DNA of 64,000 nucleotides from CAVROP01 sp050008495 (GTDB taxonomy: Bacteria; Acidobacteriota; Terriglobia; UBA7540): positions 1 to 64,000 of the forward strand of contig JBEKMN010000016.1 of the NCBI GenBank assembly GCA_050008495.1, in the 5' to 3' direction. A program made the translations under genes and the position numbers. A model generated the notes under the pieces. It made no database searches. It was not told the DNA's origin and saw nothing but the letters and a program-made list of their open reading frames with translations. Of the stretch, positions 8,343-18,900 are shown in pieces (positions within the stretch are counted from its first letter, which is position 1; each line of letters opens with the position of its first letter).

Positions 8343-11300
8343 TCAGAACAGCAATTTCAGTGAGAACTGAATCTGTCGGGAAGTTCCGGCGGTATGGTTG
8401 ACCAGTCCGAAGCCCGAGCCCCGCAGGATATTCACCGGCAGTCCGAAGTTGACCAGGTTAAAAGCGTTGAAGCATTCTGCGCGAAACTCCAGGGTCGGCG
8501 GCTCGGAACCGGCGCGGCTGCTGAGGGCCGTATCCTTGATTAAGGCGAGATCGAGATCGTGCATGCCAGGACCGCGGAACGTATTGCGACCCAACGTTCC
8601 GAAGCGTCCCGAGTTGGGCCCGGTCCCCTCGGGAATATTAATCGGGACAGCGAAGAACGAGGGATTGTCAGCGCCCCGGCCGAAATAATCTTCGCGAATC
8701 GTCCGGCTGGTGGAAAAAACCGGGACAGCGATTTGATCCGGCCGGTCGCCGCCGCCCGCTCCCGCGCCGGTCTGTTGAATTCCGGAATAGACCGTGAATG
8801 GCGAACCACTCGTGAGGGTCGTGATGTTCAGCAACTGCCAGCCGGTGTTGAACCTTTTTCCCAGCGGACGGAGAAAACGGACTCGATCGAGGGGCAGAAC
8901 CTGGATGAGGCTGGAGGTGAACGCCTGGGTGACGTCAAACGTGGAAGGCCCTTTATCGGCCCCGGGATTCCTGGGGTCCTGCGGGACGGCCTGGATGATG
9001 GTTCCTGTCGGCCCGCCATAGCCGACGACCACGGCGCTCGTGTCATCAATCGACTTGCTGAAGGTGTAGCTGGTTTGGAAGCCCAACCCCAGGCGCGGAT
9101 TGTTCTTGGAGGCGGACAACTGCAAGGCGTGATAGGTAGAGTGAGAACCGGTGGTCACAAAGTATTCCAGCCCATAGCCGCCGGTAATCTGGCCTTGGGC
9201 GTTGAACTGGGTGAAGCGAGCGAACTGAGGCGAAGCGCCGGCGTAGCCATTGGGGCTATTAACGGTTTCAAGCTTCACACCCGCGGTGCCAACATAGGAA
9301 GCGGCGAGCACCACGTCTTTCACGGTACGCTCGACGCTCGCGGTCTGGCTGACGATGTAACCCGTGCGGATGTCGGGGGCCATGCCTGCCATGGCGAGGG
9401 GTTGTGGCTGCCGGCCGGGCGTCAGAGCGGAGAGGTCCGATTCATAACGTGGCATGTCGAGGTCGGTATTGGGTGGAACGACTCGAGTATTGCCACCGGG
9501 TACGGCGATCTGGCCTGTTGTCGTGTAGAGAGTGGGCAAGTTGAAAGTGGTGACGGCGTCTGCGAAGGGCAGCGGCGCGCCGGCAGTTGCCGAGAGGTAG
9601 GGATCGACAATGAATGGGAATCCGCCGGTGAGGAAATTCATCCAGAAGAGGTTCGGGAGGAAGGAAGTGATCGCGCCACCCGCTCGCACCACGGTGTTGC
9701 GGGCCGCTTGCCATTCCGCGGAGAGGCGAGGCCCCCAACCGTTCCAGTCCTGGCTGTAAGGAGGCTGCGGGTTCATCAGCACAATTTCTTCCGCTCCCGG
9801 CTCCCAGGGTGGGACGAGCTTGCCTTGCGCGTCCACAAAGCGCGCGGTCGAGGTGCGATGCGAAGGCTCTCCAATGCGGCTGTTGGCTTCGTAGCGCAGA
9901 CCGTAGTTGAGCGTGAACTTGGGCGAGACTTTCCAGGCGTCCTGAAAGTAAAAGTTGTAAGCGTTGCGGTGCATGCTGACCTCATCAAAGTGGTCTCCCG
10001 CCGCTGTGTAGGGCGAGGGCACCGTGGTGTTATAGGAGAAGGGCGTGGCCGTCAGAAATCCCGAGAGCGAGTCGGGCAGCGGAGCCCCCGCGTCGATGTT
10101 GTGCCGCCCGCTGTCGGAAGGAATCTGGGCGGGGGAATAGGCGGTCCCTCCACCGAAGGCATAGGTGCCATCGGGATTCACGCCAAAAATGCCGCCGTCA
10201 CGGTTGAATCGCATCTCGAAGCCGAACTTGAAGGCGTGCGTTCCCCGCACGCCGGCGAAACTCTGCCGGAATTGAAACAGGTTTCCCGTGTTGCCTGTGG
10301 CGGTGCCGGCGGCCGCGTTGAACGGCTCATAAAGGCTGTCGGCGAAAGTGATGGCGGGCTGGACGTGATTGGCAGAAATGAACGTCGGCGTGCTGCGGAT
10401 GTAGCCGAGGGAAGTCTCGGCGGTGAAATGCGGCGACACGGCGCGGCTGTAATGCAGTGCCGCGTTGCGCTGGTAGTCGAAAAAATGGATGGCGAAGCTG
10501 GGCGCGATGGCGGATTGGTCGGGATTGGTCAAGGGGCCATTGACGTTGTTGAGGGTGAAACGCGCGAACAACTGAGCCTGGTGAGAAATACGGTGATCGA
10601 TGCGCACCGAGAATTGATTGGTGTCCGTCGGCACTTTGGTGGACGTAGCATAGGTGCGCGCCCCGAATGGCCCCTGAAGATCATTCGGCAAGGGGTAGCC
10701 GGCCAGGACGGGCTCGACCAGAGGGCTGACGGGAACATGCAACGTGTCGCCCGGGAACGCCGTTGTGTCCAGGCCTTGCCGCTCCGCCACGGTGGGTACC
10801 GAGAGCACCTCCGTCGAGCCCAGGACCTGCCGGAAGCCTTGGTATTCGCCGAAGAAAAAAGTGCGGTCGCGGCCGCGATATATTTCCGGCAGCGTCACCG
10901 GGCCGCCCAGCGCAAAACCGAATTCATTGCGCCGGAAAGGCGGGATGCGGCCGGGATTGGCAAAGGAGCGCTCGTCGAAGAAATTGCGCGCATCGAAAGC
11001 GGAGTTGCGCACGAATTCGAAAAGCGAGCCGTGCAGCAGATTGGTTCCGGCCTTGGTGATGATGTTGGTGAAGCCCGCGGCGCCGTGGCCGATTTCCGCC
11101 GACATCACGCCCGAATAGGCTTGGATTTCCTGGACGGCGTCGATGTTGAAATTCGAGAAGGTGGCGCCGCCCAGTTCCGGATCGGTCGTGTCCACGCCGT
11201 CCATGGCAAACATGGCGGTGGAGCCGCGCTGGCCGTTGACGGCGAACTGCTGGGTGAAATTCGCCGAACCGTTTGTGTCTGTCATCGTGCCGGCGGCGAG

Positions 11301-11975
11301 TAGCAAGAGTTGACTGAAATCGCGCTTGTTCAGGGGCAGTTCCGAGACTTGGCGGCTGGAGAGATTCTCGCCGCCGCTTGCCTTCGGCTGCTCACCCACA
11401 GCTACCGTCTTGAGAGTCAACTCTCCTCCAGCGGCAGCCAGTTGCAGGGTGGAGTTCAGGTTGCCGCCCGGCCGGATTCTCAGCAACTCCCGCGACGCGC
11501 TCGCCGTATCATGCCAGCGCACGTGCACGGCGTAGCTTCCCGACGGAACTTCAGGGAAGCGAAAGGCGCCTTGTACATCGGTCGAGGTAGTCAGGGTTTG
11601 GCCCGAGCCGGTTTCCCGCAGTTCGATCTGCGCCCCGGGCAAGGCGTTTCCCTTGGCGTCGCGCACCACCCCTTGCCAGGATCCGGTGGCGGGTTGGGCA
11701 GGGGCGCCGGCCTGCGTGGTTTGCGGGACCGCGGCATTGCCCAAGCCGAGCGCGAAGAAGGCAAAAGCAACGGCAAGGTAGAGGGGAATTGGTCTCGAAA
11801 CCCGCAGACCTTCAACCTGCGCCAGCCCTGTGTAGCCTGCCTTCTTGTCACTCGCTTGGCCCGGACGCGCGCCGCCGGTGTTTCGGTTCGATTCGCGGGA
11901 ATGAGGCCGCTGACCCCACGTCTTCGGGTTTAATTCGGGTTCAAAGCCGCGCAAAAGCCGCTCGGTTTGCAACAT
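8343..11975 (-). CDS. Oar-like TonB-dependent outer-membrane receptor
   Basis: A 1,210-residue outer-membrane beta-barrel of the type expanded in acidobacteria. In order: a hydrophobic signal segment (LYLAVAFAFFALGLG, about residues 65-80), a carboxypeptidase-regulatory-like beta-sandwich (GVVRDAKGNALPGAQIEL ... GAFRFPEVPSGSYAVHV), a plug domain (LPLNKRDFSQLLLLAAG, FAVNGQRGSTAMFAMDGVD), then a long barrel ending in QIQFSLKLLF with a C-terminal aromatic residue. It probably imports sugars or peptides with TonB-ExbBD energy; the substrate is unknown. The only ATG (11975) lies inside repeat element A and leaves about 60 residues before the signal segment, so the start is doubtful. Confidence 0.9.
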   Translation of the reverse strand: MLQTERLLRGFEPELNPKTWGQRPHSRESNRNTGGARPGQASDKKAGYTGLAQVEGLRVSRPIPLYLAVAFAFFALGLGNAAVPQTTQAGAPAQPATGSWQGVVRDAKGNALPGAQIELRETGSGQTLTTSTDVQGAFRFPEVPSGSYAVHVRWHDTASASRELLRIRPGGNLNSTLQLAAAGGELTLKTVAVGEQPKASGGENLSSRQVSELPLNKRDFSQLLLLAAGTMTDTNGSANFTQQFAVNGQRGSTAMFAMDGVDTTDPELGGATFSNFNIDAVQEIQAYSGVMSAEIGHGAAGFTNIITKAGTNLLHGSLFEFVRNSAFDARNFFDERSFANPGRIPPFRRNEFGFALGGPVTLPEIYRGRDRTFFFGEYQGFRQVLGSTEVLSVPTVAERQGLDTTAFPGDTLHVPVSPLVEPVLAGYPLPNDLQGPFGARTYATSTKVPTDTNQFSVRIDHRISHQAQLFARFTLNNVNGPLTNPDQSAIAPSFAIHFFDYQRNAALHYSRAVSPHFTAETSLGYIRSTPTFISANHVQPAITFADSLYEPFNAAAGTATGNTGNLFQFRQSFAGVRGTHAFKFGFEMRFNRDGGIFGVNPDGTYAFGGGTAYSPAQIPSDSGRHNIDAGAPLPDSLSGFLTATPFSYNTTVPSPYTAAGDHFDEVSMHRNAYNFYFQDAWKVSPKFTLNYGLRYEANSRIGEPSHRTSTARFVDAQGKLVPPWEPGAEEIVLMNPQPPYSQDWNGWGPRLSAEWQAARNTVVRAGGAITSFLPNLFWMNFLTGGFPFIVDPYLSATAGAPLPFADAVTTFNLPTLYTTTGQIAVPGGNTRVVPPNTDLDMPRYESDLSALTPGRQPQPLAMAGMAPDIRTGYIVSQTASVERTVKDVVLAASYVGTAGVKLETVNSPNGYAGASPQFARFTQFNAQGQITGGYGLEYFVTTGSHSTYHALQLSASKNNPRLGLGFQTSYTFSKSIDDTSAVVVGYGGPTGTIIQAVPQDPRNPGADKGPSTFDVTQAFTSSLIQVLPLDRVRFLRPLGKRFNTGWQLLNITTLTSGSPFTVYSGIQQTGAGAGGGDRPDQIAVPVFSTSRTIREDYFGRGADNPSFFAVPINIPEGTGPNSGRFGTLGRNTFRGPGMHDLDLALIKDTALSSRAGSEPPTLEFRAECFNAFNLVNFGLPVNILRGSGFGLVNHTAGTSRQIQFSLKLLF

Positions 11976-12412
11976 TTCAAAAAGTCAAATCCTTTGTTTT
12001 CAGCTACTTCTTAGCTTCGTTCCCACTGTTTTTGTATTTGCTCGCGATTCTTCGAATCTCGCTGCGTGGGTCAATTTCGGTCCTCGGGGCATTCCGCAGC
12101 GACATTCCTGCCGCCCGGACGCGCGTGGCGCTCGATGGCTCACTTTTGGGGTCAAATATGCACATTGGGGGCTCAAAGTTGGTCCGATTTGGGTTCGTTT
12201 TAGCTTCGTTTTTCGACGGCCTTCCTGTGTTTTCAATGACATACTGGCTTCGTTCGTTGTTTTTGTGTGTTCTTGGATCACTCTTTCTTCCCTGATCGGC
12301 GGGGTTAGCCCGCCTTTCCAAACCTGCCGACGCGGACCAGGCGTCAGAATGCGACAAGAAGCCCGCAATCCGACAATTTTGATAGGCTACCATGGACTGG
12401 GTTTCTTGTCAA
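11935..12412 (-). repeat. dispersed leader element, copy A (upstream of the TonB receptor)
   Basis: The minus strand has TTGACA (12407-12412), a 17-base spacer and TAGCCT (12384-12389). Then come about 356 bases without a credible gene, and the 23-base box AGTGGGAACGAAGCTAAGAA+GTA (12005-12027). Exactly 29 bases later is an ATG (11975) followed by TTGCAAA. Copy B at 34733-34990 has the same promoter, the identical 23-base box and the same 29-base spacing to ATG-CTGCAAA. The two small minus-strand frames within it are repeat translations, not supported genes. Confidence 0.7.
12384..12412 (-). promoter_or_regulatory. promoter in element A
   Basis: TTGACA, 17 bases, TAGCCT, with CATGG directly before the -10. 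The same architecture is found in element B. It would transcribe through the element toward the TonB receptor with a leader of about 400 nt. Confidence 0.6.
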
Positions 12413-12650
12413 GTAAAAAATGCCATAACGCCTCCTCGTGGTTCCCATTGGGGCACCCGCATCAGCGAATAGGTCAGCAAGGAAACGGCGAGGACGGAGT
12501 GTCGCTCAGCAACGTGAAGCGGCGGCGGTTTCTCGAGGGCACCGACAAATTCTGGGTGGCGCATTGGTCTCTAATGTATGCGCCACGGTTTGGTCGATTG
12601 AGCGAAGGGCGCCTACATTAACGGGCAATCTATGCGCCACCCGTGGAGCC

Positions 12651-13229
12651 TCAGCGTGGACCTGCAAGTATGGCGGAGTCGGCGACCGCGATTATAGTTT
12701 TTTCCTGATCGTTTTCGCCCAGCGTAGAGGGTAGTTTTAACTGAATCTGGTACAGGGTTCCTGCTTGCCCCCACCAGAGATTCGCTGGCCCGCAGGATCC
12801 GCCGCAACTCACCGGGCTGAAAAACCCTCGGATACCACGGGCGAGTTTAACTACGTGAAGGCCGGGCAAACCCCGCGGATCATAGTTAGGGCTAGCCTCG
12901 GCCGCAAAGAACGCTGCGAAACCAGCGTCCCCCATGCCCAACTCATAATAGAGCGATATCGCATACGCATTTGCCGCAACTTTCTGGACGACTGCGTGCT
13001 TAGCGTCTTCGAATGGCCTGGGTAATTCGGTGGGCAACAGCACTGCTACTCGCGATTTTGCTTTAATCTCCGGCAAGACAGAAACAAAAACCCTCGGAAG
13101 CGGGCCGCCCGGCTTCGCTTGGCCCGCTGCGTCGATTGAACCGACAGGCACAAGCCTGCTGCCTAACCCGGCAGCCCAGCAGAGAGCTACAGCCATCAAG
13201 GAAAGTGCGAGGGTTTTACTCTTCATCAA
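12651..13229 (-). CDS. secreted hypothetical protein
   Basis: 192 residues with a clear signal peptide (KSKTLALSLMAVALCWAAGLG) followed by a soluble domain. The mature part has an aromatic and cysteine-containing stretch (SPVSCGGSCGPANLWWGQAG) and the segment FVSVLPEIKAKSRVAVLLPTE. Expected location is the periplasm or cell surface. I recognise no family. It is isolated: the TonB receptor lies downstream beyond element A and a divergent membrane protein lies upstream. Confidence 0.6.
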   Translation of the reverse strand: MMKSKTLALSLMAVALCWAAGLGSRLVPVGSIDAAGQAKPGGPLPRVFVSVLPEIKAKSRVAVLLPTELPRPFEDAKHAVVQKVAANAYAISLYYELGMGDAGFAAFFAAEASPNYDPRGLPGLHVVKLARGIRGFFSPVSCGGSCGPANLWWGQAGTLYQIQLKLPSTLGENDQEKTIIAVADSAILAGPR

Positions 13230-13303
13230 TGGTAGGGTTCACCTCCCTGCACGTGGGAGTTTAACACAAGTAACTGCGTCGCAAAGCGCGTTGCATTGAG
13301 CCG

Positions 13304-13347
13304 GTAGCGCACAGGTGCGCGGTTCTTGCGCTCCTGTGCGGCTTTTC
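13304..13347 (+). repeat. REP-like hairpin, family member 1 (plus)
   Basis: GTAGCGCACAGG, an imperfect stem-loop, then CCTGTGCGGCTTTT. It belongs to the family GTAGCGCA-stem-loop-stem-TGCGGCTTTT described in the findings and is paired head-to-head with the copy at 13366-13403. Confidence 0.65.
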
Positions 13348-13365
13348 GTCTCGCATTAGGACGAA

Positions 13366-13403
13366 CCGCGGAGGGACGCAGACCGCGCGCACCTCCGCGC
13401 TAC
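13366..13403 (-). repeat. REP-like hairpin, family member 2 (minus)
   Basis: On the minus strand GTAGCGCGGAGG...CCTCCGCGG. Together with 13304-13347 it forms a BIME-like inverted pair between the secreted protein and the spermidine-synthase fusion. Confidence 0.6.
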
Positions 13404-13488
13404 TTGCTCGCTTCGGACATAGAGGTATGCGCCAGCCGGCGAGAACGCTCGCGGCTGCACGTTCAACCTTGAAACCGCGCTCGTCTTT

Positions 13489-15795
13489 GTGCTAATAACA
13501 CCTGCTCATTGTGTTAGTAGCGTGCATCTTTCACCCCACAGTTCGCCTGGCCGTCGCGCGAGTAACATCGCTCGCGCTGGCATCTTTGCCGCGACGATGT
13601 TTGTGAGCGCGGCGCTGCTCTTCCTGATGGAGCCCATGTTCGCCAAGATGGCGCTGCCGCTCCTGGGAGGGACGCCGGCGGTCTGGAACACGTGCCTGAT
13701 GTTTTTCCAGGCGGTGCTGCTGTGCGGATACTCTTATGCGCACCTTTCGGCAAGGCTTCTGAGCAGGCGTGGACAGGCGAGGCTGCACCTGATCGTGCTG
13801 ATCGGCGCTCTGTTGACCTTGCCATTCCGCGTCCCCGCAGGGTGGGCGCCGCCGGCGCGGCACAATCCGGTGGTTTGGCTGCTCCTCGTGCTGGCGGTTG
13901 CGGTGGGCGCGCCTTTTTTCGCCCTCTCCGCCAGCACCCCCCTGCTTCAGAAGTGGTTTTCGCATTCCGGACACCCCTCGGCAAGCGACCCTTATTTTCT
14001 TTACGCGGCCAGCAGCGCCGGAAGCCTGTTTGGCCTGTTGGCTTACCCGCTGCTGCTTGAGCCTGCCTTCGGCCTGGGCGCGCAGACGCGGCTGTGGGGA
14101 TCGTGGTACCAATTGCTTGTGCTGCTCGTCCTGGTCTGTGCAGCGCTTGTGTGGAGCGTGTCGGACACGGCAGATTCTTTTGTAGGCGGGCGTCCCCCGA
14201 ACGACGCGACTCAGGATAGCGCGGGCGAAGACCGTGACGACTTAGACTTGCGCCGCCGGGCGCGATGGGTCGCCCTGGCCTTTGTGCCCTCGAGCCTGAT
14301 GTTAGGTGTGACCAGCGAACTTACCACGGATATCCCTCCGATCCCCTTGATATGGGTTCTTCCTCTCTGCTTCTATCTTCTGAGTTTCATTCTCGTCTTT
14401 GCGCCGAGACCCATGCTCTCCCACCGCTGGCTGGTGCGCCGGCTGCCGTTTCTAATTCTTGCAGCTTCAATACCCGTTCTTACCAAGACGTATCTGTCCT
14501 TGATCGCGGTGATACCGATCGACCTCGTTACGCTCTTTGTCGCCGCCATGGTTTGCCACGGTGAGTTGTGGCGGAGGCGGCCGTCAGCACGGCACCTGAC
14601 CGAATTCTATCTTTGGGTATCGGTGGGAGGCGTGCTCGGCGGAATCTTCAACGCGATCATCGCGCCGCTGGTTTTCCATTCCCTGGCGGAATTTCCAATA
14701 GCGCTGGTGCTGGCGGCGGCGTTACGCCCACCCATCGACATCGTCACAGATTCGCCGCGCGCCCGTAAGTTGGATTACTTGCTTCCTGTGGCGCTGGGCG
14801 TTTGCGCTACGATGCTGATCCTCGCGTTCGAAGCTGAGGGTCTGAAGCCGGGCCTCACCATGAATGTTATGATCTTCGGCGTCTCCGCGGTCTGGTGCCT
14901 GAGCTTCGGTAAGCGGCCCCTGCGCTTCGCCATGGGACTGGCGGCGCTGATGCTGGCGAGCGGCGTTTACACCGGCCACTTCGGCCATGTCCTGAGCACC
15001 GAGCGCAGCTTCTTCGGAGTTTATCGCATCTCGAACGACGACGCGAACGGGCTTCGCACACTTTTCCACGGCAGCACCGTGCACGGAATCCAAAGCCTGG
15101 ACCCGGCACTCGCCTGCGAGCCTCTCGCTTACTACACACGCAGCGGGCCGATTGGGCAGGTATTTGCCGCCTACGCAGGGAATGCACTGGAGAACCAAGT
15201 GGCGATCGTTGGGTTGGGAGCGGGCGCGTTGGCTGCCTACCAATCCCCCGGTGGACAGTTCACATTCTATGAGATCGACCCCCTGGTGGAGCGAATTGCC
15301 CGGGACAGGCGATACTTCACCTACCTGTCGAACTGCGCCCCGCAGGCACGCGTGGTGTTGGGAGATGCGCGCTCGTCGCTGGTAGAAGCCCCCGATCACG
15401 CCTACGGCATCATCGTGCTCGACGCCTTCAACGGCGATTCCATCCCGATGCATCTCCTCACGCGTGAGGCCCTGCGAATTTACCTCCGCAAACTCGCCTC
15501 CGGCGGCTTGCTGGCGTTTCATATCAGCAACCGCTATCTCGACCTTCATCAGGTCCTTGGCAACCTGGCACAAGACGCCGGAGTGGTGTGTCTGCTGAAC
15601 GTCGATACGGAGACGGGCGAGGACGATAGGAAGGCGGGGAAGTACGCATCAGTCTGGATGGTGATGGCCCGCAAAAGAGAGGATCTTCAGGTGTTGTCGC
15701 AGGACGCGCGTTGGATGCCGGTTTTTCCGGTTCTGGGCGCAAGAGTGTGGAGCGATGACTTCTCGAATGTCCTGAGCATAATCAAGCTGTATTGA
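13489..15795 (+). CDS. membrane protein fused to a spermidine synthase-like domain
   Basis: 768 residues. The N-terminal two thirds form a multi-helix membrane domain (beginning AGIFAATMFVSAALLFLMEP, with at least ten further hydrophobic segments). The C-terminal part from about residue 565 is a Rossmann-type class I methyltransferase fold related to spermidine synthases: VAIVGLGAGALAAY, FTFYEIDPLVERIA, VLGDARSSL, IIVLDAFNGDSIP, LLTREALRIYLRKL, GLLAFHISNRYLDL. Such fusions are widespread but their substrate is unknown; polyamine synthesis should not be assumed. Start GTG 13489 is only weakly supported; no SAM decarboxylase is nearby. Confidence 0.82.
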   Translation: MLITPAHCVSSVHLSPHSSPGRRASNIARAGIFAATMFVSAALLFLMEPMFAKMALPLLGGTPAVWNTCLMFFQAVLLCGYSYAHLSARLLSRRGQARLHLIVLIGALLTLPFRVPAGWAPPARHNPVVWLLLVLAVAVGAPFFALSASTPLLQKWFSHSGHPSASDPYFLYAASSAGSLFGLLAYPLLLEPAFGLGAQTRLWGSWYQLLVLLVLVCAALVWSVSDTADSFVGGRPPNDATQDSAGEDRDDLDLRRRARWVALAFVPSSLMLGVTSELTTDIPPIPLIWVLPLCFYLLSFILVFAPRPMLSHRWLVRRLPFLILAASIPVLTKTYLSLIAVIPIDLVTLFVAAMVCHGELWRRRPSARHLTEFYLWVSVGGVLGGIFNAIIAPLVFHSLAEFPIALVLAAALRPPIDIVTDSPRARKLDYLLPVALGVCATMLILAFEAEGLKPGLTMNVMIFGVSAVWCLSFGKRPLRFAMGLAALMLASGVYTGHFGHVLSTERSFFGVYRISNDDANGLRTLFHGSTVHGIQSLDPALACEPLAYYTRSGPIGQVFAAYAGNALENQVAIVGLGAGALAAYQSPGGQFTFYEIDPLVERIARDRRYFTYLSNCAPQARVVLGDARSSLVEAPDHAYGIIVLDAFNGDSIPMHLLTREALRIYLRKLASGGLLAFHISNRYLDLHQVLGNLAQDAGVVCLLNVDTETGEDDRKAGKYASVWMVMARKREDLQVLSQDARWMPVFPVLGARVWSDDFSNVLSIIKLY

Positions 15796-15847
15796 CCACA
15801 GACTGTCACCCGGAAAAAATGAAAACAATCCCCGCCTTCACCTGCTC

Positions 15848-15953
15848 GTAGGGGGACGGCTTGCCGTCCCCGCATTTCTCCTGGCCCCGACGAAGGTAGG
15901 GCAAGCCCTACCCCTACAAGTTCCGATCGGATCGGGGTTCTTCAGGATGACAG
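15848..15953. repeat. GTAGGG...CCCTAC double hairpin plus diverged TGTCAT repeat
   Basis: GTAGGGGGACGGCTTGCCGT... and a second hairpin GTAGGGCAAGCCCTAC ending in CCCTAC (15848-15917), then on the minus strand CTGTCATCCTGAAGAACC (to 15953). It lies between the convergent ends of the membrane fusion gene and smc and could also slow transcription from both sides. No U-tract marks a classical terminator. Confidence 0.6.
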
Positions 15954-15978
15954 TTAAGAGGGTTCTTGCAAAACCTTC

Positions 15979-18900
15979 TTACGCCACGGCCACCGGCTCA
16001 GCCCGCAGCGCATCGAAACGTACAGAAACCAACTTCGACACGCCGGGTTCCTGCATGGTGACGCCATACATGACGCGGGCGGCTTCCATGGTGCGCTTGC
16101 TGTGGGTAATGAGGATGAACTGGGTATGGCGGCTCATCTGTTCGACCATGCGGCTGAAGCGTTCGATGTTCGACTCGTCGAGTGGAGCGTCCACTTCATC
16201 CAGAATGCAGAAGGGGCTTGGGGTGTAGCGGAAGATAGCAATCAGCAGCGCCAGGGCGGCCAGCGCCTTTTCGCCTCCCGAGAGCAGCAGCACGTTCTGA
16301 AGGCGTTTGCCGGGGGGTTGAGCGGCGATGTCAATGCCGCTGTCCGCATCGGACTCATCGCTCAGCCGCATCTCGCCGATTCCGCCCCCGAAGAGAGTGC
16401 GGAAAGTTTCGGCAAAATAGCCGTTGATTGCCTTGAAGGCTTCCAGGAATTGCTGGCGCGAGACCTGGTCGATTTCGCGGATGGCCTGCGTAGTGTCCTC
16501 GATCGAAGCGATCAAATCCTGGCGCTGGGTGTCGAGGAAGGTGAAGCGCTCTTCGGCCTCCTGGAGTTCTTCGAGGGCCATCATGTTGACCGGCCCCAGG
16601 TTCTCGATGCGCGTCTTGAGCTGCCTCGCCTCGTCCTCCGCAGCCTGCAGAACTTCGCCCGCCAGTATGGAGTCCGGGGGCAACTCGGCCATCACGGCAG
16701 ACGGTTCAGCGTGCAACTCCTCGCGGCATTGCTGCTGCTGGTGAGTGCGGTCGGAATCAGCGCGGGCAAAGGCCACTTCCGCCTCCGAGCGCCGGGCGCG
16801 ATGGGCTTCAAGTTCGGCTCGTGCCGCGTCCACCCGCGGACTGAGCGACGCCCGTTGCGCTTCTTCCGCCGCAGATTTCTCCTCGCACTGGCGGAGCTCG
16901 CTCCGCGCCGTTTCCAATCCGGCTTCCAGCTCGCTTAAGCGAACCAGGTTGGCTTCGCCTTCCTTCGCCAGCAATTCCTGTTGTTCGCGCCAGCTCTCAG
17001 ATTGTTGCCGGAGGCGCGCCATGCGGGTGCGGACTTCCTCGCACATGCCCAGCAGGCGCTCGACTTCGGCGCGGGCGGCGCGGGTTCGTTCCTCGAGGGC
17101 GCTATTCGAACCGCTTGCCTCGGCGAGCTTCTGCCCAAGTTGTTCCATCTCGGCGCGGAGTTCGCGGAGCGCTGCCGTTGATTGGGTGACGGTTTCCTCG
17201 CGCGCAGTCTTTTCCTGGCCTGCCGCTTCCAATTCCGAACGCAGGCCGGCTTTGCGTGCTTCGGCTGCGGCGAGGTCGTGTGCGAGCTGGGCGGCTTCAG
17301 ACTGAAGGACTTTGAGTTGCTCGGCCGCTCTCTCGCACGCATCGCGGGTCTGGCGCAACTTCTCATCAGCGACCACAGCTTTCTTTTCCGCTTCCTGCTT
17401 GGCCGCAGTCAAATTCGCGTGGTCTTTGGCGAGTTGCGCGGCGCGGCCCGCAGCATCGGCCAGCTCCGCCTCGCACGCCTGGATCTTGCCCTCCAATTCG
17501 GCCGTGCGTCGCTCGAGTGCCCGGAAGTCGCGCCGCAAGGCCAGGGGGCCGGCGCTCGAACCCTTGCCGCCGGACACCAGGCGATGCTGATAGTGTTCAC
17601 CCGAGCGAGTCAGGAAGTGGTATTCAGGGTAAGACCCTGCCAGACGCTGGGCAGTAGCGGAGTCCTCAACCAGATAGGCGTGGGCGAGCGCCGGCAGCGG
17701 CAGGTCGCCATTGAGCCCAAGAGACTTCTGAAAAGTCATCAATTCCCGCACGGGCGCCACGACGCCCGCCTCCGCAAGGAGCTCCGTGTGAGTTTCCCCG
17801 TTTGCGAGGTCCAGAGAGGGCATCTGCGTAACGAAGAAGGTGGAGCGCCCTCTTCCTTCCGAGCGCAGCAAGGCGATGCCGGAGCGGGCTTGTTCGTGGT
17901 GTTCCACAACCACGCACTCGAGTTCCTGCTTAAGGAAATCTTCCACCACTTCTTCGTAGCCGGCCGCAACCTCGACAAAGTCCGCGAGCACGCCCAGCGG
18001 GCGGAAGCGATGCCCGTTCATGGGGATTTCGCCCGACAGCAACCGCCGGACGCTCTCCGTACTGTACGCGTGACGCGCCAAGGACTCCTCGAGCGCCTGC
18101 TTGCGCGCGACGGCTGCGGAGTGCTCCCGGCGAAGCGTTTCAAGACCGGACCGCAAAGAGGTTTCCTCGGTCCGAGCCCCCTCGAGGTCCGCCTCAGTTT
18201 CACCGAGCGTCCGCGCCAGATCCGCCAGCGACGTTGTGCCTTGCCGTTGAGCGGCGATGGAAGCCTCCAGTTCAGCCGCCCAGCGCTGGTCTTCCTCCTC
18301 CGCGCGCTGCTTCTCAGATCCGGTGCGCGCCGCTTGCCGCGAGAGCGCCAGGCTTGCCTCTTCGGCCTGCACGAGCTGGTTGCGCAGTTCCGCCGCATGG
18401 CTCACCGCAGCCAACAAGGCCTGGCGGCATGATTCGACTTCCTCCTCCGCTGCCGTCACCTGGAGCGTGAGCGATTCCTGCCGTGAGACCAGTTGGGCCA
18501 GCGCTTCTTGGGCCGCAGTCCAATCCTGTTGGACCCGCTCGAGCTGGAGGCTTCTCTCTTTGGTCTGCTCCTCCAGTGAACTGAGTTGAGCTTCGAATCC
18601 GGCCTGTTCCCGCGCCGCGTCCGCGGCCCGCGCCTCGAGGCCTGCCGCCTGCTGGCGCGCTTGTTCGCAACGCGAAAGTAACCGCTCGCGCTCCAGGCCG
18701 CTTTGCGAAATATGCTCGCGCAATTGCGTGAGGGCTCGCTCCCACTCTTCATGCTGGTATGTAGCGGCCTTCTGCTCCTGCTCCAGAGCTTCGAGCCTCT
18801 GCGCCGTGCGCCGGCACGCTTCCTGTGCTTGGGTCACTTCGCCGCCCAGCCGGCCGCAATCCGCCTCCAGGGCTGACCAGCGTGAAGTCAGAACCACTTT

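Noticed and set aside
8559..11303. 914-codon plus-strand open frame
   Set aside because: Antisense to the TonB receptor; composition is Arg/Gly/Val-rich without domains and arises from the GC-rich codon pattern of the real gene.
12000..12393. Two overlapping minus-strand frames of 122 and 129 codons (contain KNSGNEAKK-like text)
   Set aside because: They are translations of repeat element A; copy B carries the same text in a frame interrupted at other places, so the DNA and not the protein is conserved.
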